Shown here piece after piece: positions 11,161 through 21,084 of a stretch of 64,000 nucleotides of DNA. Under the pieces are notes generated by a model. The model ran no database searches, was not told the origin of the DNA, and saw only the letters and a list, made by a program, of their open reading frames with translations. Where the stretch lies: positions 25,178,501 through 25,242,500 of the forward strand of contig BSBM01000047.1 of NCBI GenBank assembly GCA_027924585.1, read 5' to 3'. The stretch comes from Larix kaempferi (taxonomy: Eukaryota; Streptophyta; Pinopsida; Pinales; Pinaceae). The position numbers and the translations under genes are program-made. How positions within the stretch are numbered: position 1 is the stretch's first letter; each line of letters opens with the position of its first letter.

Positions 11161-11208
11161 CGGGAGTTGAATATGAGGTAGTAACGCTGCGATGAACCAT
11201 TCCTTATG

Positions 11209-11757
11209 CTAAACGTCACTCATCTCAAAGATGACCCTTTCCATTAGCATTTTAAACCTTTGGTCAAAATCCCAAACAGTTTCATTCGGATACTGCTTGA
11301 TCTCCTTCCGTTCTGTAATGTATTGCGCTTCAGACTTCGGTTTTCTGAACTCTACAATTAATCCTTTTCTAACTTCATCCAATGTCTTCTCTGGACTTCC
11401 TGCAGGAACTTGTACAAATTTCATGAACCAGTCCAGTGCGCAACCTCGAAGATTCGTCTCCAATTGACCTTTCTTGGCCTCATCATCCATAATCTGTTTA
11501 ACAATCCACATAGCTTCACATAAGAACCAGTATTGCTCTGGGTTGTCAGTTCCATTTCCATGGAACAGAGGTAACTTTGCATCTTCTCCCTCCATCCTAG
11601 GCTTCCTTCCTACAGTCATTGATCCACTAGTAATTGAATTTTGTTGACACGATGAACACGATGGTGTCAAAGTCGTATTTCTTCCTGGTTGTGATATAGT
11701 GAGTGGAGGTGTGGGTACGTTACTGTTGGGGTTTCGTCTTTCCTCTATCCTAGGCAT
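11209..11757 (-). pseudogene. Gypsy copy A gag capsid domain
   Basis: A 182-residue open reading begins MPRIEERRNPNS. After a Ser/Thr/Pro-rich start it carries a capsid-like domain: LPLFHGNGTDNPEQYWF, LRGCALDWFMKFV, LDEVRKGLIVEFRKP and KQYPNETVWDFDQRF, the usual pattern of a plant Retrotrans_gag. It is followed, after a short gap, by a coiled-coil-like segment (11160-10975) and the zinc knuckles. It is one stop codon away from upstream reading in 11949-11761, so the start shown is not necessarily the native one. Copy B (63790-63242) is nearly identical. Confidence 0.88.
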
Positions 11758-11760
11758 AGC

Positions 11761-12501
11761 CTAGTTATCCTTGTTGGAATTGTGAGGTTGCTTCGTCCCA
11801 TGTGGTCTTCCTCCACGGTTTTGCGTTTCGATCGCAGTAGGCCCTTCTCCTTTCCTCTGCCTCTTCGCTTGTCGAAACCTTGCTCCTCCCCTCATAAGAC
11901 CACTCTCTTCCTCGATTTCCTTCACAGCCTTGTCGTAAATTGCACCCATCTACCTAGTATCATTCCATTCACCTCCCCCCTACTGTCGCGGCATCCACAG
12001 CCTCCACCCACCAGGGTTCTTCTACTCGAGGTTCATCTTCAGTATTCGCTTTTCAAAGATGAGCATCTTAATGGACAACTGCAACAACAATAGGAACCTA
12101 CCTCTCGGTCCTTTGAATAATTCCCTTTCAGCTTCGCGATAATATTTTGTCATATCAACTGCAAAATCAGTGATATAGCCCTCCAATATACTGTCAATCC
12201 AGACTTCAACAGCCTGCGACGTTCTGTTGTCTGCCTCCTGCAACTCCTAGATTAATTATGGGATCCAGGACGTTGGCTCACTGCCTTGAAAATTTACCTT
12301 GCGAAAGGTCAGTTGCACCAACCACTCATACAAGATGATCGGGAATTCGCAGAAAAAATATTTGTGTGGACCGTCGTGTATGTACCTTTCCAGCCACCAA
12401 TCTGTCGTTAGTCTAGGGTTCTGATTTTCTTTCTCAGCAAAATATCGCAGCTTTTGATCAAACCAATCTTGGATTTTCAGTCTCGTCGGATGCCACAACA
12501 T
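11761..12501 (-). pseudogene. Gypsy copy A gag N-terminal region
   Basis: Three consecutive minus-strand readings (12501-12256, 12243-12022, 11949-11761) precede the capsid domain and look like one decayed N-terminal region. The first begins MLWHPTRLKIQDWF only 26 bases past the primer site and is rich in aromatic residues (DWWLERYIHDGPHKYFF). The last is basic (RFRQAKRQRKGEG). I do not recognise a domain. It probably corresponds to the gag matrix-like region or its start. Stops at 12254 and around 11950-12020 break it. Confidence 0.55.
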
Positions 12502-12526
12502 GTCTTCCCTTCAGTTTGCGTTATGG

Positions 12527-12543
12527 TCCCGGCAACGGAACCA
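12527..12543 (-). other. Gypsy primer-binding site, tRNA-Glu type
   Basis: Minus strand TGGTTCCGTTGCCGGGA begins two bases inside the 5' LTR end. It is complementary to a tRNA 3' end ending CCCGGCAACGGAACCA, which matches my recollection of plant tRNA-Glu. The position directly beside the LTR confirms element orientation. Confidence 0.75.
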
Positions 12544-12545
12544 TT

Positions 12546-13344
12546 TGTTGACACAAACCCAGCGACAGGGGTTCCTCACTCTGTCGACACCCAAACCCCC
12601 ACGATCTCCTTGAGCACCAGCCCATACAGGTTTTACCCTGTCCAGCAACACCTACGGAGCAGATGAGGTCTCACCCGAGATATTCGAGGCAGAGTTGATG
12701 GAACAATGTTTTCGCCGAATGAAGAAGGACCATGTGTGTCTACTTATTGACTTAGCACATCATTACATACCAGATCTAATTATTCAACTTATGCATTAAA
12801 CAGAGTCACAACATCATTCAACGGATCTTATGGTCAATAAAACCATCAATGCGCAAACAAATCTAACAGTATAACATCATTTGAAACAGGAAAGCATCGC
12901 ATCATTTATAGATTCATATTGCATATCACATTCATAACAGAAAACAGGAAAGGACACAATGGTTCTGCTCAAACTTCGTCATGTCATATTAACCTTCGCA
13001 GCAAATCACAAATACATCAACATAATTCTTCTGTCGCATACCCAGATTCAGCAAGACCAATATCCAAAACATATCACAATAACAATTCTCCGATCCCAGT
13101 TATCTATTACTTGCAATACTTCATCTATTTATAGGCTTGCGCCTTTACATTTAGGTCCACTTAGGAAACTTCCTAACTACTTCTTACCAAAATCTACAAA
13201 AAGGATGACCCTAACCCGCACAATGCGGTTCAACATGACCAAAAAATACATAAAATACTATTATTTTTTACTTGCGCGACATCTTTGTCCTTTCACAGCA
13301 TCCGCGATACTACGCAACTAACTCATCAAACCTGCCTACCAACA
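12546..13344 (-). repeat. Gypsy copy A, 5' LTR
   Basis: A 799-bp direct repeat of 3573-4369 with TGTTG/CAACA ends and a TATA box at 13126-13133 on the minus strand. It is followed on the plus strand by the gggat target duplication. Its 5' end on the minus strand is 13344. Confidence 0.92.
13126..13133 (-). promoter_or_regulatory. TATA box in gypsy 5' LTR
   Basis: Minus-strand TATAAATA in the promoter LTR, conserved in the other LTRs at 4151-4158 and 56201-56208. Confidence 0.55.
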
Positions 13345-13349
13345 GGGAT
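13345..13349. repeat. Target-site duplication gggat, right
   Basis: This matches the gggat at 3568-3572 exactly and directly follows the LTR end CAACA. Confidence 0.9.
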
Positions 13350-14538
13350 GATCTTCCATGCTTTGTATCATGGGAGATCTGAAAGGCTATAAATTGCCTC
13401 ATATTTGAATACAATTCCCTGTGTGCGTCCCTTATTTGCAGTCGAGCATTGGCGACCTTTCAGGAATATTATAAAGTTCGGTTGGGTGCAGTGATAACTT
13501 CAAAGTCGATCCAGAAGCATCCGGTTTTGGTTGAGAATACTCATCGAGGATTTTTTGATGGGGCTTCACAGAGGAATGCAAGATTAGGTGGTGCATGATC
13601 CGTTTTATGGGAAAGTGATAAAATTATCTACAAAGTTTGGTTGAATTGTGGCCTGGGTTGCTTTTCTTTGCAAGGACTAAAGGAATGGATTCTCTGCAAG
13701 TTGTTGGATATTCCAAAGTTATTATAGAATGGGATTCAAAAAATGGATCACTTCAGGTATTGATTTTTACCTCATGGATGGAAGTGGTTCGTAATCTCAT
13801 TCTATAGTTTGTCCAGATCAGTTTCCATCATACGCTTAGGGAATTCAATCAGGAAGAAGATGGGGTATCTAAGAAGGATTTATCTATCAGTGAAGATTTT
13901 ATTTTTTGGGAAGAGTGGTTTCATGATCATCATATTGATTCGGGGTCCATTCCAATTTTTCATGCATAATATTCAACAAGTTTTACATTTTGTGTTTCTA
14001 GCAAAATTTTCGACACATCCTATGCGACTATATTTTGTGATTTGCAGGTGTTTGAGCAGTGGTCTATTCCAATTCCTGGTTGGAACTCCTACAGTTCTTG
14101 GCTGTGACTTTTGATCCCTATTTTTCGAGATGTGTTTTTTCTTTTTGTGAACGGACCTTGTTTTCTAGGTCTGGTTGGTTCTAGTTCTGGATGCGAGCCC
14201 TTGCTCTCTTATTTTTTGGTTCTGTGTTCCCTTGGATGAGTTCCTTTGGGATTTGTTTCACTGTTTGGATCTCGAGTTCATTGTGTTTCAGCCAACCATG
14301 TTAGTTTCTTTTTGTTGGGTTTTGGCACTTGTTGTGCTCTCCTTGGTTCTTTTTGGGTGGGTTTTGGTCACCCATTTGGGTCGTTGGTTTATGTTGTCCC
14401 ATGTCATTTTGGTGTTATGTTTTCGGTGGCTCTCTTGTGGTATTTTGGCAATTGGGAAGTTGGTGCTACTAGTCTTGTGTAACTTTTCCTTACTATTTTA
14501 ATTTAAATGGTATTGTATTTTTTCTCATGAAAAAAAAA
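13345..14538 (+). pseudogene. LINE fragment, RNase H domain and 3' end (copy A, 3' half)
   Basis: This continues the LINE cut at 3572. After WDDLPCFVSWEI*KA comes an RNase H domain of the plant LINE type: RGFFDGASQ near 13540, then VVGYSKVIIEWDSKNG, VRNLIL and ISFHHTLREFNQEEDGVSKKDL near 13820-13885. Several frameshifts separate these pieces. From about 14110 on, the sequence is G/T-rich and non-coding, as in a LINE 3' UTR, and it ends in a nine-A tract at 14530-14538. ORFs such as 14175-14501 are hydrophobic chance readings in this UTR. Confidence 0.82.
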
Positions 14539-15470
14539 CTACCCCAATATTTGCACACTAAATTTAGTAAATTGGTTGCTATGTTTTCTTACCTCCTCCC
14601 ATTCCCTCACTAAAAACACATTTGTAATCTTATTTTCCTGAAAAATGAAGGAATACATGTTCCATAATTCACCAATTTTAAAAATAGGAGAAGAAGATAG
14701 ATACCAGAGGATGCTAGAGAGCCTTTTGTTGACGTGAACCTCGTAGTGAAAATAACAACTTTGTTAAATCCAAATTGTGGTCCAAGAGTTCCAATTTGAG
14801 AGTCACTCAATATATTTGATTTGGAAAAATTTAGGCATGATCCACAACCAATGCACGAAAAAATTCTCCAACATTGCACTATGCTGGGAGAGAGCATGAC
14901 ACCGACCCCCTAAGTAAACCAATAAGTTCTTTGCAATTCAATCTCAATCCATGTACTTGAGTTTGTTTGAATTAGAAGAGAGCAAGGGATAACTTTTGCA
15001 TCTATTCAAAAGTTCTTCCACTCAAAGTTCTCTCCTGCCTATTCTCTTCACTCATAAGAAAAGGAAGCTACCATTTGTCTGTATTGCGGGTTCTTTTCCT
15101 TGTTTATACACTCAACACAAAGGAAAGAAAAATGTTGGCAATGGTTTGGAGATTCAACACAAAGGAAAGAAAAACGTTGATAATGGTTTGTAGATTCATA
15201 CTCTAATGAAGCTCCAAATCTAATGCAGGAGCATCCCTGGTGTACAAGGCTATTTTGCAAGTATATTTATTTTGTAGTTTAGATATCTTCCATAATGCTT
15301 TTATTACAAATTGTTGCTATAGAACTCATGCTACTACATGTATACAAAAGCTGCTACAACCATATTGCTATAGATCCATAGGGACTCTACTGGACATTTC
15401 TTTAAGATCAACCAAATATCATGCCCAACAACTGCACAAAGAGGACACAGTTGCACACGGTTAAAGTATT
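14539..15470. other. Spacer without a recognised gene
   Basis: No gene is supported. A 95-residue minus-strand reading (14610-14897) has no recognisable domain. The only local structure is a 42-bp tandem duplication at 15112-15195. Confidence 0.5.
15112..15195 (+). repeat. 42-bp imperfect tandem duplication
   Basis: Units 15112-15153 and 15154-15195 differ at only a few positions (for example atgttggca versus acgttgata). Confidence 0.85.
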
Positions 15471-15960
15471 TGATGAGGAGACATATTTAATTATTATTGA
15501 TGTACATGAAATATTCATAGGAGGTATTATCTAAATTACCTTTAATACCCTAAAATAATAAGAATATGAAATGATTCCTTGCCCCAAATTTGAAATGAAT
15601 GGTTGGTAGTTGAATTATTTGGTATTCCTCATCAATTCTATAAATGTACATTCCCTTGTGTGATGAAACATAACACATAGGAGATGAGGTTGTGTGTTCT
15701 CACATTGAAGTTGTATAGATTGAATGAAGCCTGGAGTTCCAGAGAGTGTCTTTGTTGAATGTAATCCAGGAGCAATATATCTTCAATAAACAATTATTTT
15801 GTAATTATGGTTGTTTATATGTATGATGTGTGCATTTTGAATTAGATTGTTGTTATATATTTGCATCTTGTTTTAATTTTACTCCTGTGTGTGGATAGTT
15901 CTGTTGTGCATCTCTATGTGTAGAGTTTTTTGAGTTTCTCTCTGCATTAACACCTCATCA
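15471..15960 (+). mobile_element. Possible solo LTR, 490 bp
   Basis: The segment begins TGATGAGG and ends CCTCATCA, a perfect 8-bp inverted repeat. A TATA-like TATAAAT at 15639-15645 and an AATAAA at 15785-15790 fall in the order expected for a plus-strand LTR. No matching target duplication is visible (gtatt before, cccta after), and no primer site or polypurine tract adjoins it. Confidence 0.42.
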
Positions 15961-16770
15961 CCCTAGTTGATGGAGTCGAGTCCTAGTAGGTTTGTCTTCG
16001 ATGGATGTAGGAGAGCACATGTAAGTGTGTCTTCAGTGGACAACTCACAACACATGTAGTGGACATACAACAATTAGTTGCTAGTTGGGATCGATAAAGA
16101 GGCACGCATTAGCTGGTCGAGCATTGTTCAGGAAAATATACAATTATCTTAATAAAAAGTAGCAAAACTAAAATCAATTAGATCATAAAGAATAAATTAA
16201 ATATTCTCTTAGATAACATTTGAGTTAGAATGGGATTCAAGGTGTTTATTTTGAAAGTGTCTACATAAAAGTTGTTTAAATGCATGGGTGATTGAGTTGA
16301 TCACTAAACAAGCAACTGTCAATGAAATATTTATGTATAGGAATGCAGTGTTTACATATACTAATTCCCTATAGTATTAATAATTATTAATGTACTGAAT
16401 AAGTAGCCATTCACGGGCTTGGTTGGAGTTCAACGAATGAACTTCTGTTTATATTAATATAGGGTCAACATAATGTAGGTTAGTATAATAATATATTATT
16501 TGATTTATAAATGATATATTGCAATTAATTTAATTAAGAAAAATTGAGAAGTTAAATTTTGTTTTTAAATTACTTTTATATTCTTGTGAAAATATAATTA
16601 AAATTTTATTTACTATAAACTTGTAATAAATTTATAAAACCTAATTATTTTATAAAAATATGCACAAGCATTTTACAATTACAAATCTTTTAGATTCTTG
16701 CACCGTTCATTTTATACATGAACATTATTTAATTTTCAACAAATTGTTGTACTCCATTACTTTTTCACAT
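15961..16770. other. AT-rich spacer
   Basis: No coding or RNA gene is visible. From about 16380 to 16680 the sequence is strongly AT-rich with runs such as taataatatattattt. Confidence 0.5.
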
Positions 16771-17545
16771 CGAAAAAAAAGCAACTTTTTATTAATGAGT
16801 AAAAGTTGTTACAAGAAGAAACATCCAGTTCAAGGAGAAGTGAGATCTTCTCCTAGTCCCAAAACAGAAGAGAACAAAGGTAGTGCATCTAGAAAAAAAA
16901 TCCTATGAACTAAGCATTTTACAAATAGTCATACTTCTTAATATCAAACTGAGAACTAATGAGGCCTGCTTCATTACCATTACTGCTACAACAAAACAAC
17001 CTCACATCGAAGTATATCTGAGATAAATAAGAAGAAGGATTAAACACTATCAAAGAGGAACAGGTTGTTCAAGGAAACGAGTACCCCATCAATGAACTCG
17101 TGTACAATAATGTATCCATCCATGTTGTTGATGTCCTTCTTTGAGAGCTAGTCGGCAACAGTGTTGAACTCCCTTGATGTATGACTAAAGGTTACAAAGT
17201 TGAAAGAAGTGATGAGCTCTTTGACCTTGTAAATTCGGTGATACAAAATTAGCAAGTTGAGAGATGAGGATCCGTTGGCCCAATCAATGATGCATTTTGA
17301 GTATCCAAAAACATGAAGAACACCAATACCCCTGCACCTGGAAAACTATAATAGGCCCCATAGATCAAGTAGTTCAGCTAATGTATTGGTTCCTTTCCCT
17401 GCTTTAAAAGAAAGATGGAAAGTATGATTCAAATCCAAACATAATAGGATTCCCGCACCACAAAAATCCCCCTGCTCAGCTCCATTTAAAAAGGCACAAG
17501 GGTGATAGATGATTGGTCCAACTGATTGATATATCCCATAATTAT
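16771..17545 (-). pseudogene. LINE fragment, RNase H end (antisense)
   Basis: The minus strand reads the RNase H domain of a plant LINE: FLNGAEQGDFCGAGILL, NTLAELLDLWGLL, then after a stop VFGYSKCIIDWANG, LYHRIYKVKEL and VTFSHTSREFN with LSKKDI. This parallels the RNase H of the plus-strand LINE at 13345-14000. An AATAAA-type signal (plus-strand tttatt at 16788-16793) marks the 3' end. The N-terminal side is cut at 17545 by the left end of the LTR array. The part that should continue beyond the array is not found at its right end, so sequence was lost there. Confidence 0.68.
17541..17545. repeat. Left flank of array (possible target site attat)
   Basis: The five bases attat precede the LTR start TGTTGTGGGG. 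No independent matching copy flanks the right end, which appears truncated. Confidence 0.3.
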
Positions 17546-18130
17546 TGTTGTGGGGAAAATGCACCTATATTTCAGGGGAGAAACTACCAACTGATGGTGA
17601 TAAAGATAGACTTACAATCATTATGCAAGTACACCAAATAAATGAAGAGATTAGGGTTTAGAAATGTAGGCACCTTATTCAGAAGGTTGATCCTAGCTTT
17701 GCTTCCCTCGCTCTTCAATGCTTATCCAGTATCGCAATGCCCAGACCTGCAAAACAACTTGATACCTTTCTCAAATACATTTGACTACATATATAATACT
17801 GATATCCATAATATAAAGAGACATCAAACTATAATCAAACAGTAATCAAATCTGATACACATTAATAGGTCGTATTTGGAAAGAGAAGAACGTCTGATCT
17901 TTATTAATGAATGAAAGCAAGTACATAAAGTTATACCTTCCTTCAAGCTTGGCATTTCACGAAACCTAGATTCAAGGTCTCCTGCTTCCGTTCTCCAAGG
18001 ATTCCAGCCTCTAATCAACTATGCTAGGGTTTACAAAAACTGAAGCACAAGAGAGGGGGATGAGGGTCTCCATTCCTCCAGCATAACAATATTGTAGACT
18101 TGTTCCCCTCACATGGCCCTTCTACCCTCC

Positions 18131-18137
18131 TTATATA
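18131..18137 (-). promoter_or_regulatory. TATA box, array LTR 1
   Basis: The minus strand reads TATATAA, followed by GGAGGGTAGAAGGG. The same box is at 25135-25141 and 41502-41508; in LTR 3 it is mutated (TATAGAA near 33321). Confidence 0.6.
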
Positions 18138-18229
18138 ATCAGTGAGGAAGAGGAAAAGAAGTTACAACCACTCAAGAGGTTTCCCAACCAACTTAACTTA
18201 CTCAAATTTCGAGATTTTGACCAAAACAG

Positions 18230-18345
18230 GGGTGTACGCTACTCTATAGTAGACAAAGTCGCGTACACATGGCAATGGGTGCTACTTTAAATGAAACAAA
18301 GTCGCGTACACACGCTACTATTTCAACAGTGGAGTCGTGCTCATA
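18230..18345 (-). repeat. Promoter-proximal palindrome and repeated motif in U3
   Basis: About 100 bp upstream of the TATA box, GTGTACG pairs with CGTACAC and encloses CTACT/AGTAG around a CTAT loop. The motif acaaagtcgcgtacaca occurs twice in a row. The same structure is in the other LTRs, for example 41603-41639 in LTR 4. Confidence 0.6.
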
Positions 18346-19140
18346 TTAAAAAATGGCCAAAAACAGGCTTTTCTGCTCATTTTCAGGAGATGGTTTGGTC
18401 TGGAAAAATGTTCCTAAGGGTCATTTACATCAAATGGGTTAAGAATGAGGTAATTTCAAAAAATTTTAGTGTCCCAAATGACTCTTCCATCCACAAATGT
18501 CCTGTTGTGTGACTTAACTTGATCTCAAGAAGTGTCGTCATGCGACCAAGGGAAGCAAGTGTCGTCACAGACGGAGAGGTGTCATTTCAAGCTATAACAG
18601 ATGCCCCCTAATGTATGAGGTCAGAGGGAGTACGGGAAACGATGGTCGAAATATATTATAAATAAAAAAGAGTTGAATCGTGGAGGAACGGAGAAACCAA
18701 GAATCATAGGCTCAAATGAAGTACCTGAAAGCAAAGGCAAAGTCAGACAAACTTATCCATGGGGTAACTGTCCATGTTCAAATGGTGGAACATGATCTCC
18801 AAGAGGATACAATAACGATCCAAAATATTGATGCATATATCATGGCCACTAAAATACAAGCGTGGATCCATGAAAAACATAAGTGTAAACATAGCCACAT
18901 AAATACAAGGTGGATCTATGTCAAAACTGGAGAACATAGCCATAGAGAACAAGCTGGATCTATGTCTCATCAAGAGCCAAAAAGAGTGTGGCTCAGTCTT
19001 GCGCAACTTGGGCGATAACATAAATAAGGTGATGCTATCGAGGATCCCAAGGTCTTCATCCAAAAACAACCCAAGGTACAAACCTATCCATGCGAAAAAA
19101 TGAGTTGATGTCGAACATGGGAGGTATCGTTTGATTACCG

Positions 19141-19760
19141 GTCATTGATGTATACCGTTAACAAACGCGAGGGTGTCCACCAATAATGAAAATGGAACCC
19201 AAGGTACCTAGTACATTCAAACAAGTGCGAATAAGTGGTCTTGCTGTCGAACACTTGAAGAATCCATCGGATAGGAGACATTGATGTATTCCCATCTATC
19301 CAATAGCGAGGGAAACTGCCACTAATGAATGCAATCCCCAAGGTACTAACCGAAACTCTAAACTTCATTCCAAGAGCACAATGAGCTGAAGTCGATGGGA
19401 AGAAGTCCGTTGGAAGGGAGGCCTTAATGCATCCTCCATTACCAACACGAGGGACACTCAATAGGTATGAGCTAATTTGGAGTAGGACTGAACACATGAT
19501 GAAACATACTGACACAAAGGAATGGCCGACACATGAGGTCAAGGAAATTGCAGAATGGCCGACACAGGTTATATCCTTGAACAGTGAGCATGACACAAGA
19601 GTGACTTAGGCAGCTTTGAACACAAAGGGACCAAGACATAAGTATGCAATGTAGGAGACATTAATAGATTCTCCATATGATTCTAAGACTAACCAAACGG
19701 AGGAGTACGAACTCTGAGATCAGGTTTATCCTAAGGCCAACACTAGAACCCAACTTGTTT
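19141..19760 (-). repeat. Diverged repeats of roughly 130 bp in U3
   Basis: Three to four imperfect repeats share elements such as cattgatgtat, cgcgaggg or cacgaggg, and cccaaggtacc. They are too diverged for exact unit borders by eye. They recur in all four LTRs. Confidence 0.4.
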
Positions 19761-19865
19761 GATAGACTCAAAACAGGTGCTTTGTTCAAGGAGATAGTTG
19801 ACTTGCTGCCATCATATTGAAAGATATTTTAACATTCTTCCATTCCCTTTCCTTTTTCATTGTTT

Positions 19866-20697
19866 AACGAGCTTGACAAAGAACTAAAGCATGCTCGACG
19901 GTATTTTCATATTTAAGGAGTCTGAAAAACCTAGAAGAAAACTCCATACACCTATCCGTGGATTTTATATCGAGCCCGGATTGGTCTGTGCTCGGCGGTG
20001 TTTTCTTGCTTATAGAGTTAAAAAACTTAAACAGTCCTCTATACACCTATCCGTAGATTTTATATCGATCCCGGATTGGTATGTGCTCGCTTGGTGTTTT
20101 CACATTTCAAGAGTCTGAAAACCCTAAAGACGACTCCAAAGGTCGTTTTTCGTAAAGTTAGTCTCCTTCCCCGAAAAAGTGTAAAATGATGGAAGAAGAA
20201 CTCTTCTACCGCATAAAAGAGTATACCTAGAGTATACCTTTTCTGTAAATTATCCACCAAGGCCCAGAAAAGGGGCAATTCTGTACCTAAGTGGATGTCG
20301 GTTCAGTTATTTTAACGAGCCCGAAAATACAACTATGCTCGGCAAACTTTTCCTATTTAAGGAGTCTGAAAAGGGCTTAAAAGAACTCCATAGGGATCTT
20401 TTCCGTAAAGGTTTAACGAGTCCGGAGAAGTAAACTCATGACCTCCTTACTATTTTTTAACGAGCTCAAAGGAGATACAGAAAATGTTCACAACTTCCTT
20501 ACTGTTTTTAATGAGCTCGAAGTGAAGATGAAAGAAATGCTCATAGCCTCCTTACTGTTTTTAACGAGCTCGAAGGAAGGGTGGAAGAAATGCTCGTAAC
20601 CTACTTACTGTTTTTAACGAGCTCGAAGGAAAGGTGGAAGAATGCTCGAAACCTACTTACTGTTTTTAACGAGCTCGAAGTAAAAGAAGAATGCTCG
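19866..20697 (-). repeat. Array of CGAGC...GCTCG dyads in U3
   Basis: About ten units, each an ACGAGC arm, a 15-25 base spacer and a GCTCGT arm, are spaced roughly 60-106 bp. The first three sit in longer repeats containing cctatccgtggattttatat; the last five sit in a minisatellite containing ttactgtttttaa. Arms at 20511-20516 and 20539-20544 read ATGAGC and GCTCAT, while the next unit (20564-20569 and 20592-20597) reads ACGAGC and GCTCGT, a paired change on both arms. The block is repeated in LTRs 2-4. Confidence 0.72.
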
Positions 20698-20799
20698 CTT
20701 TGGGAGGAGACGAGTGTCAGGGACATGCAAAACTAGCTCCAAGCGCATGGAACAAAGCTATGCCTAATGCAAGGAACATGAGCAAGATAAGTACACTCA

Positions 20800-20814
20800 G
20801 GGTGTGTCTCCTCC
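20800..20814 (-). other. Possible polypurine tract, array unit 1
   Basis: Minus-strand GGAGGAGACACACCC is followed by TGAGTGTACTT, which would be the LTR start. It is repeated near 27804, 35990 and 44009. The assignment is tentative because the ORF stop lies 82 bases inside the LTR so defined. Confidence 0.35.
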
Positions 20815-21084
20815 AGGTAAAAGGTGTCAAATTATGAGGGAAAAATGATACAGGGCTTAGCGGAAATGAGATCAGAGATGGAGGCTTACACAATGGGCTA
20901 AAAGCGTGGAAGCCGGCTTCAGGCTCATTAGTGCAAGCGGGATCATAATAGATGCATATGCAATTTGAACACAAAGATGGGAGCCTTATCAGGGATGGCC
21001 AGAAATATATGAGCAAGAAAGATATGAGGCTTCTTCTCAAAGTCATGGTAAATCTAAAAAGGCTCCCGAACCTATGAGAAAAAC

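Larger units (their letters stand above)
3573..13344 (-). mobile_element. Complete Ty3/gypsy LTR retrotransposon, copy A
   Basis: A 9772-bp element bounded by LTRs at 3573-4369 and 12546-13344, flanked by the gggat target duplication and inserted in a LINE. Reading right to left it shows a primer site, gag, zinc knuckles, protease, a second capsid-like block, RT, RNase H, integrase, an extra coding-like region and a purine-rich tract. RT before integrase defines Ty3/gypsy. All coding parts are interrupted by stops or frameshifts, the RT motif reads YMHG rather than YMDD, and the second integrase aspartate is Asn, so this copy is dead. The two LTRs differ by several percent by eye, so the insertion is not recent. 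A second copy occupies 55620-64000. Confidence 0.93.
17546..20799 (-). repeat. Array LTR 1
   Basis: The left edge is TGTTGTGGGG after attat. The right edge is provisional: it is placed after agtacactca because the next bases on the minus strand (GGAGGAGACACACCC) resemble a polypurine tract. With this edge LTRs 1, 2 and 3 are all 3254 bp. A TATA box lies at 18131-18137. The U3 (about 18140-20799) holds several tiers of tandem repeats. Open readings conserved between the LTR copies (for example 18743-19081) have no domain and are not called genes. Confidence 0.7.

Noticed and set aside
14175-14501. 108-residue hydrophobic plus-strand ORF resembling a membrane protein
   Set aside because: It lies in the G/T-rich 3' UTR of the LINE, which gives Leu/Val/Trp-rich readings by composition.
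18716-19081. ORFs of 100 residues (plus) and 112 residues (minus) conserved in all four array LTRs
   Set aside because: They overlap on opposite strands within U3 and are conserved because the LTRs are recent copies; no domain is seen.
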